Notes: generated by a model not told the origin, from the sequence alone. Shown: positions 45,614 through 54,869, counted from the stretch's first letter. The stretch is DNA of 64,000 nt from Hoeflea sp. (GCA_020637795.1 JACKJT010000002.1:434001-498000); one strand, 5' to 3'. Program-made: numbers and translations.

Positions 45614-45943
45614 CTATTCCTTGACCGGCTCGCCCTTGACGCGAACATCCGCGATCAGGCTGCGGATAAGGCGGACCTTTACGCCATCGGCGATCTCGAC
45701 TTCCAGCTCCGCATCGTCGATCACCTTGGTGACTTTGCCGACCACGCCGCCGCCGGTGATCACCTGATCCCCGCGCCGCACGTTCTTGAGCATTTCCTCG
45801 CGCTTCTTCATCTGGGTCCGCTGCGGGCGGATGATGAGGAAATACATGATCACGAAGATCAGCAGGAATGGCAGGATCGACATCAGGATCTCGCCGCCGC
45901 CGCCGCCGAGTGCGGACTGGGCATAGGCCGGGGTAACAAACAT
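45614..45943 (-). CDS. yajC: Preprotein translocase subunit YajC
   Basis: A 109-residue single-span protein: short periplasmic N-terminus (MFVTPAYAQ), membrane helix about residues 19-40 (LMSILPFLLIFVIMYFLIIRPQ), then a cytoplasmic domain with RRGDQVITGGGVVGKVTKV. It binds the SecDF/YidC complex and is non-essential in E. coli. The frame extends to 46090, but ATG 45943 is the family start with AAGGAG seven bases upstream. Confidence 0.95.
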   Translation of the reverse strand: MFVTPAYAQSALGGGGGEILMSILPFLLIFVIMYFLIIRPQRTQMKKREEMLKNVRRGDQVITGGGVVGKVTKVIDDAELEVEIADGVKVRLIRSLIADVRVKGEPVKE

Positions 45944-46251
45944 GAAAAACTCCTTGAAGATAAGGCATGGAGCCCCTGACGGGGCCTCCAGCGGTCGAGC
46001 GGAATATAGTGGCAAGATGGCCGAATGCAACGCAAACATCGTGCCTTCCCACCTGAATTCCTGCTCAAAACCGCTTTTCCGCTTCCCCACGCCGTGTTAC
46101 CCGCATCTGAATGTCTCGGGCACGGAGGAATTTTACCGGGCTGGAGGCAAATGCAGTCTTTCGGGTGGAGCGGCAAGGCTTGCGCGTTCTTTGCAATATG
46201 CGTGGACGCCGGACACCCAAACGATCTTCAGCGAGATAACGGACATAAAAA
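45944..46251. other. Intergenic region between divergent yajC and the DUF815 gene
   Basis: A 308-base gap which should contain promoters for both genes. No supported gene, RNA or repeat is seen in it. Confidence 0.5.
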
Positions 46252-47121
46252 ATGCAAGAGCAGACCGCCCTACAAATCCTCGCCGAACTCGCCCGGCTTT
46301 CACGCGCCGTGGAATCGCTGGCGCCGGCTCCGCCCATGGAAAACGACCTCGATGCGGCCGATTGTTTCGTCTGGAACGCCGATGCGCGTCATCTCGCACC
46401 GGTGGCCAGGCCAAACCGGATCGACATCGACCTGATCAAGGGGGTCGATCACGTCCGCGATATTCTGGTCGACAATACAAGGCGCTTTGCCCGCGGCCTG
46501 CCCGCCAACAACGTGCTCCTGTGGGGCGCGCGCGGCATGGGAAAATCGTCGCTGGTCAAGTCTGCACATGCCGAACTCGCCGCCGAAAGCGAGACGATCG
46601 CTCCCCTGAAGCTGATCGAGATCCACCGCGAGGACATCAATTCGCTACCCGAGCTGATGGCCATCCTCAGGCCGGCGCGGCAACGCTTCATCCTGTTCTG
46701 CGACGACCTTTCGTTCGATCACGACGACACCGCCTATAAATCGCTCAAGGCGGCGCTTGACGGCGGCATCGAAGGCCGGCCGGACAATGTCGTGCTCTAC
46801 GCCACATCCAACCGGCGGCACCTGCTGCCGCGCGACATGATCGAGAACGAACGCTCGACCGCCATCAACCCGAGCGAATCCGTCGAGGAAAAGGTCTCGC
46901 TTTCCGACCGCTTCGGATTGTGGCTCGGCTTTCACAAATGCTCCCAGGACGACTATCTCGAGATGGTCAATGGTTATGCGGCGCATTTCGACCTGAAGAT
47001 CTCGCCTGCGGATCTGCAGGCGCAGGCGCTCGAATGGTCGACCACCCGCGGTGCGCGTTCGGGCCGCGTCGCCTGGCAGTTCATTCAGGACCTGGCCGGC
47101 CGCAGCGGTCAGAAGCTTTAG
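46252..47121 (+). CDS. DUF815 family AAA ATPase
   Basis: A 289-residue ATPase. Walker A is GARGMGKSSL near residue 95, Walker B is ILFCDDLSF near residue 146, and sensor 1 is YATSNRRHL. The central 120 residues are the DUF815 core with an arginine-rich C-terminal lid. The cellular role is unknown; the family is common in proteobacteria. It is divergent from yajC and shares a terminator with the nlpD-like gene. ATG 46252 has only a weak ribosome site (GATAACGGACA). Confidence 0.9.
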   Translation: MQEQTALQILAELARLSRAVESLAPAPPMENDLDAADCFVWNADARHLAPVARPNRIDIDLIKGVDHVRDILVDNTRRFARGLPANNVLLWGARGMGKSSLVKSAHAELAAESETIAPLKLIEIHREDINSLPELMAILRPARQRFILFCDDLSFDHDDTAYKSLKAALDGGIEGRPDNVVLYATSNRRHLLPRDMIENERSTAINPSESVEEKVSLSDRFGLWLGFHKCSQDDYLEMVNGYAAHFDLKISPADLQAQALEWSTTRGARSGRVAWQFIQDLAGRSGQKL

Positions 47122-47150
47122 CCGGCAAGCATCTCTTCACCGGAAACCGA

Positions 47151-47182
47151 AAAAGGCCGGCACTAAAAAGCGCCGGCCTTTT
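47151..47182. terminator. Bidirectional intrinsic terminator between the DUF815 and nlpD-like genes
   Basis: AAAAGGCCGGC (47151-47161) pairs with GCCGGCCTTTT (47172-47182) around a ten-base loop. A and T runs flank both sides, so it works for both convergent genes. Confidence 0.88.
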
Positions 47183-47204
47183 CCGCTTTCGCCTGGAGGG
47201 GCGT

Positions 47205-48953
47205 CTATTCGAGATACTTTGTCGGATCGACCGGCGATGCGTTCTTGCGCACTTCAAAATGCAGCCGCGGCGTCTTTGCAACCCCGGTCATCCCGGAACT
47301 GGCGATCACCTGGCCGCGCGTGACCTTGTCGCCGCGGGTGACGTTGAGCTTGTCGGCATGGGCATAGACCGTAACCAGACCATCATCATGCCGGATCAGA
47401 ACCGTCTTGCCGTATTCTTTCAGACCATCGCCCGAATAGATTACGACGCCGTTTTCCGCGGCCTTGACCGGGGTTCCGGTCGGCAACGAGATATCAATGC
47501 CGTCATTGCGCTTGCCGTTCTCCGTCTTGGCAAAGCCGGTGATAACCTGGCCGCGGGCCGGCCAGCGGAACTTGTCGATTCCCGTGGCAGCAGGCGCCAC
47601 GGAAGCGGTGTCGCCCTTGGTCTTTGCTGCAACGCTGTCGCCAGCTGCGGCCACCGGCGGCGTATAGGCCTTGGGCGCCGATGGTGTGTTGATCGAAGCC
47701 GTTGACGACGGATTGAGCGTCGAACCGGCGCCACCCGGAATGGAAAGCGTCTGGCCGATCCGGATGTTGCTGCCCGACAGCTTGTTGGCAGACTTCAACG
47801 CATCGACGCTGACGCCGTGGCCGCGTGCGATCTTGCTGAGCGAGTCGCCCGCCTTGACGACATAGACGCCACCGCCCGCCTCGCCGGAGTTTGAAGCCGT
47901 TCCGGAAACCGCCTGATTTGCAGACGATTGCTTGTCCTGATTGCGCAGCGACGGGGCTGCCGGCAGCACCGCCACTTCGCGACCCGGCGCGGGCGCTGGC
48001 AGAGGAAGCCTGTCATGCTTGACCTCGCCAATCAGGCCGGAGCTCGAATTGGAGGCGCGGGTTTTCGGATTGTTGTCCGGCGCCGAGACCGGTGCCTGGC
48101 GCGAATAGACATAGATCGGGATCAGCAATTGCCGGCCGCTGGGAACCTTCGAGGCGTCAGCGATGCCGTTGGCCTTCATGATCTCGCTGGCGGGAACGCC
48201 GTAACGCTTCGACAGATTGTAGATCGTCTCGCCTTCGCCCAGCGTGATGCGTGTCGCACCGGTCGTGGTCCAGCCAGCGCCCTGCGGCGCGGACCCGGTC
48301 ACAATCGGATCCGGCGCCAGCACCGGATCGGCATCCTGGTAGCGCGGATTGACCGGAACCGCTGACGTCAACTGCTGGGGCCGTTCGGGGAAAGCCTGGG
48401 CTTGTGGCTGAGGCGCAACCGGCTGCGTCATCGGCTCCAGCACCGGCAGGCTTGCCGCCTGCTGCTGCACCGGCTGCCGCGATGGCAGAATGCTGCGCGC
48501 CACGGAAGAAACCCGCTGCACGCCGCCGGTGATGATATTCGACGGGGAAGAAGCCCCGCGGGCCACCGAGCCGGGAATGGAGCCGGTCGATGTCGGGTCA
48601 TACCCCTGTTGCGACGGTGAGCGGTAATCCCCGGGAAACGCCTGCGAAACCGACGACGGCGCCTGCGGGAAAGCCTGCTGGCCGGCACTCGGCGCCTTCG
48701 GATACGCCTGGGCCTGCGGGTATGCCTGAGCCTGAGGATAGCCCTGCGGCGCCAAATTGCCGCCGACCGAGCCCATCGGAGCCAGCCTGTCGGACGAGGG
48801 CTGCGGCACGGAGGCCGTCAGCAATTGATCGGTGTTTCCATAGGAAAAGCGGCTGGCGTCCGAACTGCAGGCGGCAGCGGAACCTGCCAGGAGCGCAACA
48901 CCAAGCAAACGAGTTACCGATGTGCCGGAAACGACAGTCTGTCTGAGACGCAT
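47205..48953 (-). CDS. nlpD: NlpD-like lipoprotein with two LysM domains and degenerate LytM (M23) domain
   Basis: A 582-residue outer-membrane lipoprotein with signal ALLAGSAAAC, a repeated QAYPQAQ segment (residues about 70-90), LysM 1 near 235-285 and LysM 2 near 365-410 for peptidoglycan binding, and a C-terminal LytM domain. In LytM the metal site His-x3-Asp reads NDGID (first His replaced by Asn), and His-x-His reads RLHFE (first His replaced by Arg). This matches E. coli NlpD, which is inactive as a peptidase and activates amidase AmiC during septation. The pcm and surE genes upstream on the same strand also accompany nlpD in E. coli. ATG 48953 begins the signal peptide. Confidence 0.9.
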   Translation of the reverse strand: MRLRQTVVSGTSVTRLLGVALLAGSAAACSSDASRFSYGNTDQLLTASVPQPSSDRLAPMGSVGGNLAPQGYPQAQAYPQAQAYPKAPSAGQQAFPQAPSSVSQAFPGDYRSPSQQGYDPTSTGSIPGSVARGASSPSNIITGGVQRVSSVARSILPSRQPVQQQAASLPVLEPMTQPVAPQPQAQAFPERPQQLTSAVPVNPRYQDADPVLAPDPIVTGSAPQGAGWTTTGATRITLGEGETIYNLSKRYGVPASEIMKANGIADASKVPSGRQLLIPIYVYSRQAPVSAPDNNPKTRASNSSSGLIGEVKHDRLPLPAPAPGREVAVLPAAPSLRNQDKQSSANQAVSGTASNSGEAGGGVYVVKAGDSLSKIARGHGVSVDALKSANKLSGSNIRIGQTLSIPGGAGSTLNPSSTASINTPSAPKAYTPPVAAAGDSVAAKTKGDTASVAPAATGIDKFRWPARGQVITGFAKTENGKRNDGIDISLPTGTPVKAAENGVVIYSGDGLKEYGKTVLIRHDDGLVTVYAHADKLNVTRGDKVTRGQVIASSGMTGVAKTPRLHFEVRKNASPVDPTKYLE

Positions 48954-49058
48954 AACACTACCCAATCAACGCAAAACCAACTGCGATGATTAAAGCGCGT
49001 TAGTGTTACTCATCGGTTAAGGCGGCGAAAATCGGTGCTTTTTGTGACGATCGAAGCC

Positions 49059-49712
49059 TCAAAGCGCTGCCGCCACGCCCGGGATGAAAGCCCGGTAGGG
49101 CACCGTGAAGAGATCCTCGCGTTCAAAACGGCTGCCGATTTTTGTCAACCGCGCCATCTGCGTCTGTCCGTTCTCCTGAAGGATGGGCGCCAGCATGACG
49201 CCCCCGGACGCCAGATGGTCGACAAACTGGCGCGGCATGCCGTCAAAGGCGCACGTGGCAATGATCCGGTCGAAGCTGCCCTCCCCGCTCATGCCCTTCA
49301 GCCCGTCCGCCTGACGCGAGACGATATTGCCAAGCCCGAGATGGGCAAAGCGCTGCTGCGCCAGCTGAACCAGCGTCTTGTACCGGTCGACCGTCACCAC
49401 CCGCTCGGCCATCCGTGCGGCAACCGCTGCCAGAAAGCCGCTGCCGGTCCCCAGGTCGAGCACCCGGTGGCCCGGCTCGATCGCCGTGGCCGTGATCAGC
49501 CTCGCGACGAGATCGGCGCTTTCGGAGAAACTGCCGCAATCGATCGGCACCAGCCGGTCCTGGTAGGCGGCATCGGAGTATGCGGCGGAAAAAAACAGCG
49601 TCCGCGGCGTCTGTTCAAGCGCCGTCAGCAGCGCCTTGTCAGCCAGACCCTCGGCCCTGAGGCGCAGGAAAAGTCCCGCGAACCCCTCCTTCTCCGCCAG
49701 CCGCGCGTTCAT
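49059..49712 (-). CDS. pcm: Protein-L-isoaspartate O-methyltransferase
   Basis: A 217-residue SAM-dependent repair methyltransferase that methylates isoaspartyl residues in aged proteins. SAM motif I is VLDLGTGSGFLAA near residue 85. The N-terminal segment resembles the family helix. Its start is three bases after the surE stop. The arrangement surE-pcm-nlpD matches E. coli. Confidence 0.93.
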   Translation of the reverse strand: MNARLAEKEGFAGLFLRLRAEGLADKALLTALEQTPRTLFFSAAYSDAAYQDRLVPIDCGSFSESADLVARLITATAIEPGHRVLDLGTGSGFLAAVAARMAERVVTVDRYKTLVQLAQQRFAHLGLGNIVSRQADGLKGMSGEGSFDRIIATCAFDGMPRQFVDHLASGGVMLAPILQENGQTQMARLTKIGSRFEREDLFTVPYRAFIPGVAAAL

Positions 49713-49715
49713 CGC

Positions 49716-50474
49716 TCAGTCTTCCAGCCTTTTGGCGATCAGGTCCTGGACCGCATGATTGGTCAGGTCCAGCTTCAGCGGCGTCACCGAAATATAGCCG
49801 TTCGAGATGGCCTTGATGTCGCTGTTGGCTTCCGGAGAGAAATCACGGCGGCCGAATTTCAGCCAGAAATAGGGAAAGCCGCGCCCGTCGTGACGTTCCT
49901 CGATCGAAAGGCCGTGCGTCATCTGCCCCTGGTCGGTCACGATCACGCCCTTGACCTCATCGGCCGGGCAATTCGGGAAATTGACATTGAGCAGCGTGCC
50001 CGCAGGAAGATCGATCTCCACCAGCTTTCTGAGAAGATCCGGCGCCAGGGTCTCGACCACGTCCCAGGGGACGATCCGGCCATTGACGAAATTGTAGGCC
50101 TGGCTGATGGCGATCGAGCGGACGCCGAGCAGCGTACCTTCCATGGCACCGGCCACGGTGCCCGAATAGGTTACGTCATCGGCGACATTCTGGCCCGAAT
50201 TCACCCCCGAAAGCACAAGGTCCGGCGCCTCGTCCATCAGGCTCCGGATCGCCATGATGACGCAATCTGTGGGCGTGCCGCGCAGCGCGTAGGTCTTGTC
50301 GCGAACCTTTCGCAGCCTGAGTGGCTCCGACAGGGTCAGTGAATGCGCAAGCCCGCTCTGGTCGGTTTCAGGTGCTACGATCCAGACATCGTCAGATAGG
50401 GTACGGGCAATGCGCTCAAGCACCTCAAGCCCCTCGGCATGGATGCCGTCGTCATTGGTGATGAGAATGCGCAT
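49716..50474 (-). CDS. surE: 5'/3'-nucleotidase SurE
   Basis: A 252-residue metal-dependent phosphatase that dephosphorylates nucleoside monophosphates. The metal site is at the N-terminus: MRILITNDDGIHAEG (Asp8, Asp9); other conserved parts are SLTLSEPLRL, RGTPTDCV and DLVLSGVNSGQNVADDVTYSG, the last with the Asn of the site. AGGAG lies eight bases before ATG 50474. It sits between serS and pcm. Confidence 0.95.
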   Translation of the reverse strand: MRILITNDDGIHAEGLEVLERIARTLSDDVWIVAPETDQSGLAHSLTLSEPLRLRKVRDKTYALRGTPTDCVIMAIRSLMDEAPDLVLSGVNSGQNVADDVTYSGTVAGAMEGTLLGVRSIAISQAYNFVNGRIVPWDVVETLAPDLLRKLVEIDLPAGTLLNVNFPNCPADEVKGVIVTDQGQMTHGLSIEERHDGRGFPYFWLKFGRRDFSPEANSDIKAISNGYISVTPLKLDLTNHAVQDLIAKRLED

Positions 50475-50499
50475 TGCCTGCTCTCCTGAAATAAATGCT

Positions 50500-51783
50500 T
50501 TACGCCGCCTTCTCGATCTTCGTGATCCCGCCCATGTAGGGCCGCAGCACGTCGGGCACGGTGATCGACCCGTCGGCGTTCTGGTAATTTTCCATAACCG
50601 CGATCAGGGCGCGGCCGACAGCCACACCCGACCCGTTCAGGGTATGGACGAAGCGCGTGGCCTTGTCCCCGGCCTTGCGGCAACGCGCATTCATCCGCCG
50701 CGCCTGGAAATCGCCGCACACCGAACAGGACGAGATCTCGCGATAGGCCTTCTGCCCGGGCAGCCACACCTCGATGTCATAGGTCTTGCGGGCGCCGAAC
50801 CCCATGTCGCCGGTGCAAAGCACGATGGTGCGGAAATGCAGCCCCAGCCCCTTGAGCACGGCTTCCGCGCTTGCGGTCATCCGCTCGTGCTCCTCGAGCG
50901 AGGCGTCCGGCGAAGTCACGGAGACGAGCTCCACCTTGGTGAACTGGTGCTGGCGCAGCATGCCACGCGTGTCGCGGCCCGCCGATCCCGCTTCCGAACG
51001 AAAGCAGGCCGTCTGCGCCACGTAGCGTTTGGGCAGCTCTTCTTCGGCAATGATCTCGCCGGCGGCCATGTAGGTCAAAGGGACTTCCGCGGTCGGAATC
51101 AGCCAGCGGCCGTCGGTGGTGCGGAACAAATCGTCGCCAAACTTCGGGAGCTTGTCGGTGCCGTAGGCCGCCGCGTCGTTGACCATCAGCGGCGGATTGA
51201 CTTCCGTGTAGCCGTGCTCGCCGGTGTGAAGATCGAGCATGTACTGGCCGAGCGCGCGCTCGAGACGCGCCAGTCCGCCCGACAGGATGGTGAACCTGGC
51301 GCCCGACATCTTTGCCGCCCGCTCGAAATCCATCATCCCCAGCGCTTCGCCAAGCTCGAAATGTTCTTTGGTCTCGAAACCGAGATCCGGTTTGGAGCCT
51401 GAAACCCGGATCTCGACATTGTCGCTCTCGTCCCGGCCCACCGGTACATCCTCGAGCGGGATGTTGGGCAGCACCGAAAGCGCATGCTTGAGCGCCTCGT
51501 CGAGTTCGCGCTCTCTGGCCTCTCCGGCCTGCAACTCGTCCTTCAGCTTGGCGACTTCCGCTTTCAGGCTGTCGGCCGCGGCCTGGTCCTTGGAAGCCAT
51601 CGCCTTGCCGATTTCCTTGGAAGCGGCGTTGCGGCGCTCCTGCAGCGCCTGCAGCGCGCCAACATGGCTGCGGCGCGCTTCGTCGAGCGCAATCAGCTGG
51701 GCCGACTGGGCTTCCGCTCCGCGCTTGGCAAGCGCAGCGTCGAGGGCCTCGGGGTTCTCACGTATCCATTTGATGTCAAGCAT
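50500..51783 (-). CDS. serS: Seryl-tRNA synthetase
   Basis: A 427-residue class II aminoacyl-tRNA synthetase. The N-terminal long antiparallel coiled-coil arm (about 25-105) binds tRNA-Ser. Motif 2 is ACFRSEAGSAGRDTRG and a serine pocket/motif 3 region is VHTLNGSGVAVGRALIAVMENYQ near residue 385. The C-terminus PDVLRPYMGG is typical. It is 84 bases after tatC and 25 bases before surE. Confidence 0.96.
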   Translation of the reverse strand: MLDIKWIRENPEALDAALAKRGAEAQSAQLIALDEARRSHVGALQALQERRNAASKEIGKAMASKDQAAADSLKAEVAKLKDELQAGEARERELDEALKHALSVLPNIPLEDVPVGRDESDNVEIRVSGSKPDLGFETKEHFELGEALGMMDFERAAKMSGARFTILSGGLARLERALGQYMLDLHTGEHGYTEVNPPLMVNDAAAYGTDKLPKFGDDLFRTTDGRWLIPTAEVPLTYMAAGEIIAEEELPKRYVAQTACFRSEAGSAGRDTRGMLRQHQFTKVELVSVTSPDASLEEHERMTASAEAVLKGLGLHFRTIVLCTGDMGFGARKTYDIEVWLPGQKAYREISSCSVCGDFQARRMNARCRKAGDKATRFVHTLNGSGVAVGRALIAVMENYQNADGSITVPDVLRPYMGGITKIEKAA

Positions 51784-51867
51784 GGCAGGTTCCGGTACTC
51801 GAATGGCAGCGCCTGACCCACGACCGCGCCGCCGGACGGCAGCACGGTCTGCACGTCAATCCGGAGC

Positions 51868-52704
51868 TCAGGCGTCCCGTTCGGGATCGGTGGCCGCCGC
51901 CGATGCTGAATCAGCTTCCGCCAAGGCCGCGTTCGCAGCGCGCTGACGCTCCACGAGTCGGGCGCAATAGATGGCAATCTCGTAAAGAAGGATGGTTGGC
52001 AGCGCAAGCCCGATCTGGGAAACCGGATCGGGCGGCGTCAGGATCGCAGCCGCGATAAAGGCCGCGACAATTGCGTATTTGCGCTTGTCGGCAAGCCCCT
52101 GGCTGGAGACCAGTCCGACCCGGGCCAGCAGTGTCGTCACCACCGGCAGCTGGAACACCAGGCCGAAGGCGAAGATCAGCGTCATGATCAACCCGAGATA
52201 CTCGGAAACCTTGGGAAGCAGCATGATCGAGGCTTCACCGGTGCCGCCAACTTGCTCCATCGACAGGAAGAACCACATCACCATCGGCGTGAAGAAGAAA
52301 TAGACCAGCGCCGCTCCCATCAGGAACAGGATCGGCGAGGCGATCAGGAACGGCAGGAATGCCCCGCGCTCGTTCTTGTATAACCCCGGCGCCACAAACT
52401 TGTAGATCTGCGCGGCAATCATCGGAAACGCCAGCACCAGACCGCCGAACATGCCGATCTTGATCTGGGTGAAGAAGAACTCCTGCGGCGCCGTGTAGAT
52501 CAGTTCGATCTTGCGATCCGACATCCCGGCCCAGTCGACGGCCCAGGTAAAGGGCAGAACCAGCAGGTTGAACAACGGCTTTGCAAAGGAGAAACACAAC
52601 AGGAAGGCTACGAAGAAGGCGCCGATCGCCCACATCAGGCGATTGCGCAACTCCATCAGGTGCGCCAGCAGCGGCTGCGGCTTGTCGTCGATATCGTCGG
52701 TCAC
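51868..52704 (-). CDS. tatC: Twin-arginine translocase subunit TatC
   Basis: A 278-residue protein with six membrane helices, the receptor for Tat signal peptides. The N-terminal QPLLAHLMELRNRLMWA has the conserved HL-ELR-R; PEFFFTQ-like QEFFFTQIK and FPMIAAQIYKFVAPGLYKNER are family segments. The last 30 residues are hydrophilic. Its start is GTG at 52704, overlapping the tatB stop as GTGA. It is last in tatABC. Confidence 0.95.
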   Translation of the reverse strand: MTDDIDDKPQPLLAHLMELRNRLMWAIGAFFVAFLLCFSFAKPLFNLLVLPFTWAVDWAGMSDRKIELIYTAPQEFFFTQIKIGMFGGLVLAFPMIAAQIYKFVAPGLYKNERGAFLPFLIASPILFLMGAALVYFFFTPMVMWFFLSMEQVGGTGEASIMLLPKVSEYLGLIMTLIFAFGLVFQLPVVTTLLARVGLVSSQGLADKRKYAIVAAFIAAAILTPPDPVSQIGLALPTILLYEIAIYCARLVERQRAANAALAEADSASAAATDPERDA

Positions 52705-53432
52705 GCCTGGCCCTCGCCTTGCTTGGGTTTCTTGGCGCGAGGCGCACTTTTCGCTGCAGCCGGCTTAGCCGGCGCTTTCGCCGTGGAATTCGCGGTCGTG
52801 GCCTTGGCCGTGGACTTTGGTGCCGTGGATTTGGGCGCCGCGGATTTCGTGGCTGCAGGCTTGGCCGCTGCAGCTTTCGGAGACGCGGCCGCCTTTGCCT
52901 TTGCAGGCGCGGTTTTCACGGAAGCCGAGGACTTGGCGGTCTTTGACGCAGCCGGCTTGGCCGAAGGCGCTTTCGCCGCAACAGCCGGCTTGGAAACCGA
53001 CTTGTCCGAAACCTCACCCGGTTTTGCCGCCGGGGTGTCCGGCTTGAACTCGGGCGGACCATCCGCAAGCTTCATCGTCGGTTCGGGAGCCGACATCTTC
53101 GGCGGCTCCTGCGGTGTCGATGAAGGTGTATTGACCGCTTTTTCTAGGTCCGCCTTGATGTCCTTTGCCGTGTCCTTGAGCGGATTCACGGCATCGCGAA
53201 TGCTCTGCATCGGATTGAGCTTGCGTGCGTCGTCAAACGTCTTCTTGACGTCGTCAAGATCCGCTTCCCGCAACGCTTCATCGAACTGGCCGCGAAACTC
53301 CGAGGCCATTGCCCGGAGTTTCTTGGTTGTCCGCCCGAAGGCGCGCAGCATAGGTGGCAGGTCCTTCGGACCAACCACGACGATCAGCACAATGGCTACG
53401 ACCAGAAGCTCTGGCCAACCGATGTCGAACAT
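52701..53432 (-). CDS. tatB: Twin-arginine translocase subunit TatB with long Lys-Ala-rich tail
   Basis: A 243-residue protein: membrane helix (MFDIGWPELLVVAIVLIVVV), the TatB motif GPKDLPPMLRAFGRTTKKLR, an amphipathic helix, then a tail of about 100 residues dominated by Ala, Lys, Ser, Pro and Thr (for example KPAATKSAAPKSTAPKSTAK), like histone H1 tails. TatB in E. coli is 171 residues; rhizobial TatB can be longer but this tail is notable. It ends overlapping tatC and is 41 bases after tatA. Confidence 0.94.
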   Translation of the reverse strand: MFDIGWPELLVVAIVLIVVVGPKDLPPMLRAFGRTTKKLRAMASEFRGQFDEALREADLDDVKKTFDDARKLNPMQSIRDAVNPLKDTAKDIKADLEKAVNTPSSTPQEPPKMSAPEPTMKLADGPPEFKPDTPAAKPGEVSDKSVSKPAVAAKAPSAKPAASKTAKSSASVKTAPAKAKAAASPKAAAAKPAATKSAAPKSTAPKSTAKATTANSTAKAPAKPAAAKSAPRAKKPKQGEGQA

Positions 53433-53473
53433 TCAGGCGTCTCCTCACCCGTCAGGGCAACGGGATTGGGATA

Positions 53474-53677
53474 TCAGCCGCGATCCTTGGCTTCTTCAGC
53501 CTTGCTTTCGACTGTCTTGGTCTCGGCGGGAGCGGATTCGTCTTCGCCCATGCCTTTCTTGAAGCTCTTGATACCCTTGGCAACATCGCCCATCAGTTCC
53601 GGGATCTTGCCGCGACCGAAAAGAAGCAGAACGACGACCAGAACGATTAGCCAATGCCAAATGCTGAATGAACCCAT
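53474..53677 (-). CDS. tatA: Twin-arginine translocase subunit TatA
   Basis: A 67-residue pore-forming subunit with a membrane helix (WHWLIVLVVVLLLFGRG, residues 7-23) and the conserved FGRGKIPELMGDVAKGIKSF amphipathic part, then an acidic tail. It is the first gene of tatABC. It lies downstream of the orphan ABC ATPase gene. Confidence 0.95.
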   Translation of the reverse strand: MGSFSIWHWLIVLVVVLLLFGRGKIPELMGDVAKGIKSFKKGMGEDESAPAETKTVESKAEEAKDRG

Positions 53678-53715
53678 GATACTCTCCTGTATGCACCTAC
53701 CCTGATTTAGGGTGT

Positions 53716-54840
53716 TTATCCGCTTCTTTCAAACACCAAAATGTCACGCTCGTTGACAGTAACCGAAACGTCGCGGACGCCGCCCCTCAATTGACCTGCG
53801 CGAATGCGCGCGTCAATCGGGTTTTCTCCGCCCGCAACCACCACCGTCACCAATTCCTCCACTCCGAGGAATCGCCGCGCCACAATCCGTGCCGACACGC
53901 CGCAAGGCGTTTCCGTTACTTCAACGCCCGGAAGCCTTATGGCAATCGAGACGTTAGCACCATCTCTAAAACCTTTCGCTGCCACCGGACCGAGCGGCGT
54001 CGGCGCGGATTCCCCCGAAACCGTGCTTTCGAAGACGTTGATTTCAGAGAAGAATCCGGCGGCAAAAAGATTGGCCGGACGATGGTAGAGATCCTCCGCC
54101 GTGCCGACCTGTTCCAGCGCGCCGTCCTTGAGAAGCGCAATCCGGTCGCCCATCCGCATGGCTTCCTCGGCATCATGGGTGACCACGATGGCCGTGGCCC
54201 GCGCCTCGCGCAGGATCGCCAGCGTCTCGGCCCTGACACTGTCCTTGAGCCGCGAATCAAGCCCGGAAAACGGTTCATCCATCAGCAACACCGCCGGCCT
54301 CGGCGCCAGCGCCCGCGCCAGCGCCACGCGCTGCTGTTCGCCGCCCGACAGGGCATGCGGGTAGTTGTCGGCGTAATGCACCATGCCGACGCGGTCGAGC
54401 GCGGCGAGCGCCTCCCGCTTCGCATCCGCACTCGACAGCGCGGTCAGACCGAATTTCACATTGTCGAGAATGGTCAGGTGCGGAAACAGCGCGAAATCCT
54501 GGAACATCAGGCCGATGCCACGCCGTTCGGGCGGCAGGTTGACCTGAGGCCCGGCGATCTCGCGGTCGTTGAGCAGCAGCCGTCCGCGGTGCAAGGGCTC
54601 GATCCCCGCCGCAAGCCTCAAGAGGGTTGTCTTGCCCGAACCCGACGGGCCGAGCAGGCACAGCACTTCGCCCGGTTCCGCCGCCAGCGTCACGCCGCGC
54701 AGCGTTGGAAGCTCACCATAGGAATGATGAACATCCTCGAAGGCCAGACGCGCGGCAAAGGTAACACCGGCCGTCCTGCGCGCGATCGCCGTTCTTGTCT
54801 GCTGTGTAACGATGGTCGGAACCCTTGCAATCAGCTTCAA
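53716..54840 (-). CDS. ABC transporter ATP-binding protein with TOBE domain (orphan)
   Basis: A 374-residue ATPase of the iron/sulfate/spermidine-type family. Walker A is LGPSGSGKTT, the Q-loop MFQDFALFPHL, signature ALSGGEQQRVALARAL, Walker B LLMDEPFSGLD and H-loop VVTHDAEEAM. The C-terminal 110 residues (about 260-374) are a TOBE-like beta domain. No binding protein or permease is encoded nearby. No ATG is in frame at a plausible place; TTG at 54840 with GGGGCGC upstream is the best start. It lies 29 bases after scpB, so is probably read with scpAB. Confidence 0.88.
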   Translation of the reverse strand: MKLIARVPTIVTQQTRTAIARRTAGVTFAARLAFEDVHHSYGELPTLRGVTLAAEPGEVLCLLGPSGSGKTTLLRLAAGIEPLHRGRLLLNDREIAGPQVNLPPERRGIGLMFQDFALFPHLTILDNVKFGLTALSSADAKREALAALDRVGMVHYADNYPHALSGGEQQRVALARALAPRPAVLLMDEPFSGLDSRLKDSVRAETLAILREARATAIVVTHDAEEAMRMGDRIALLKDGALEQVGTAEDLYHRPANLFAAGFFSEINVFESTVSGESAPTPLGPVAAKGFRDGANVSIAIRLPGVEVTETPCGVSARIVARRFLGVEELVTVVVAGGENPIDARIRAGQLRGGVRDVSVTVNERDILVFERSG

Positions 54841-54869
54841 GCGCCCCGGAAAGTTCCGGGACCGGACGC

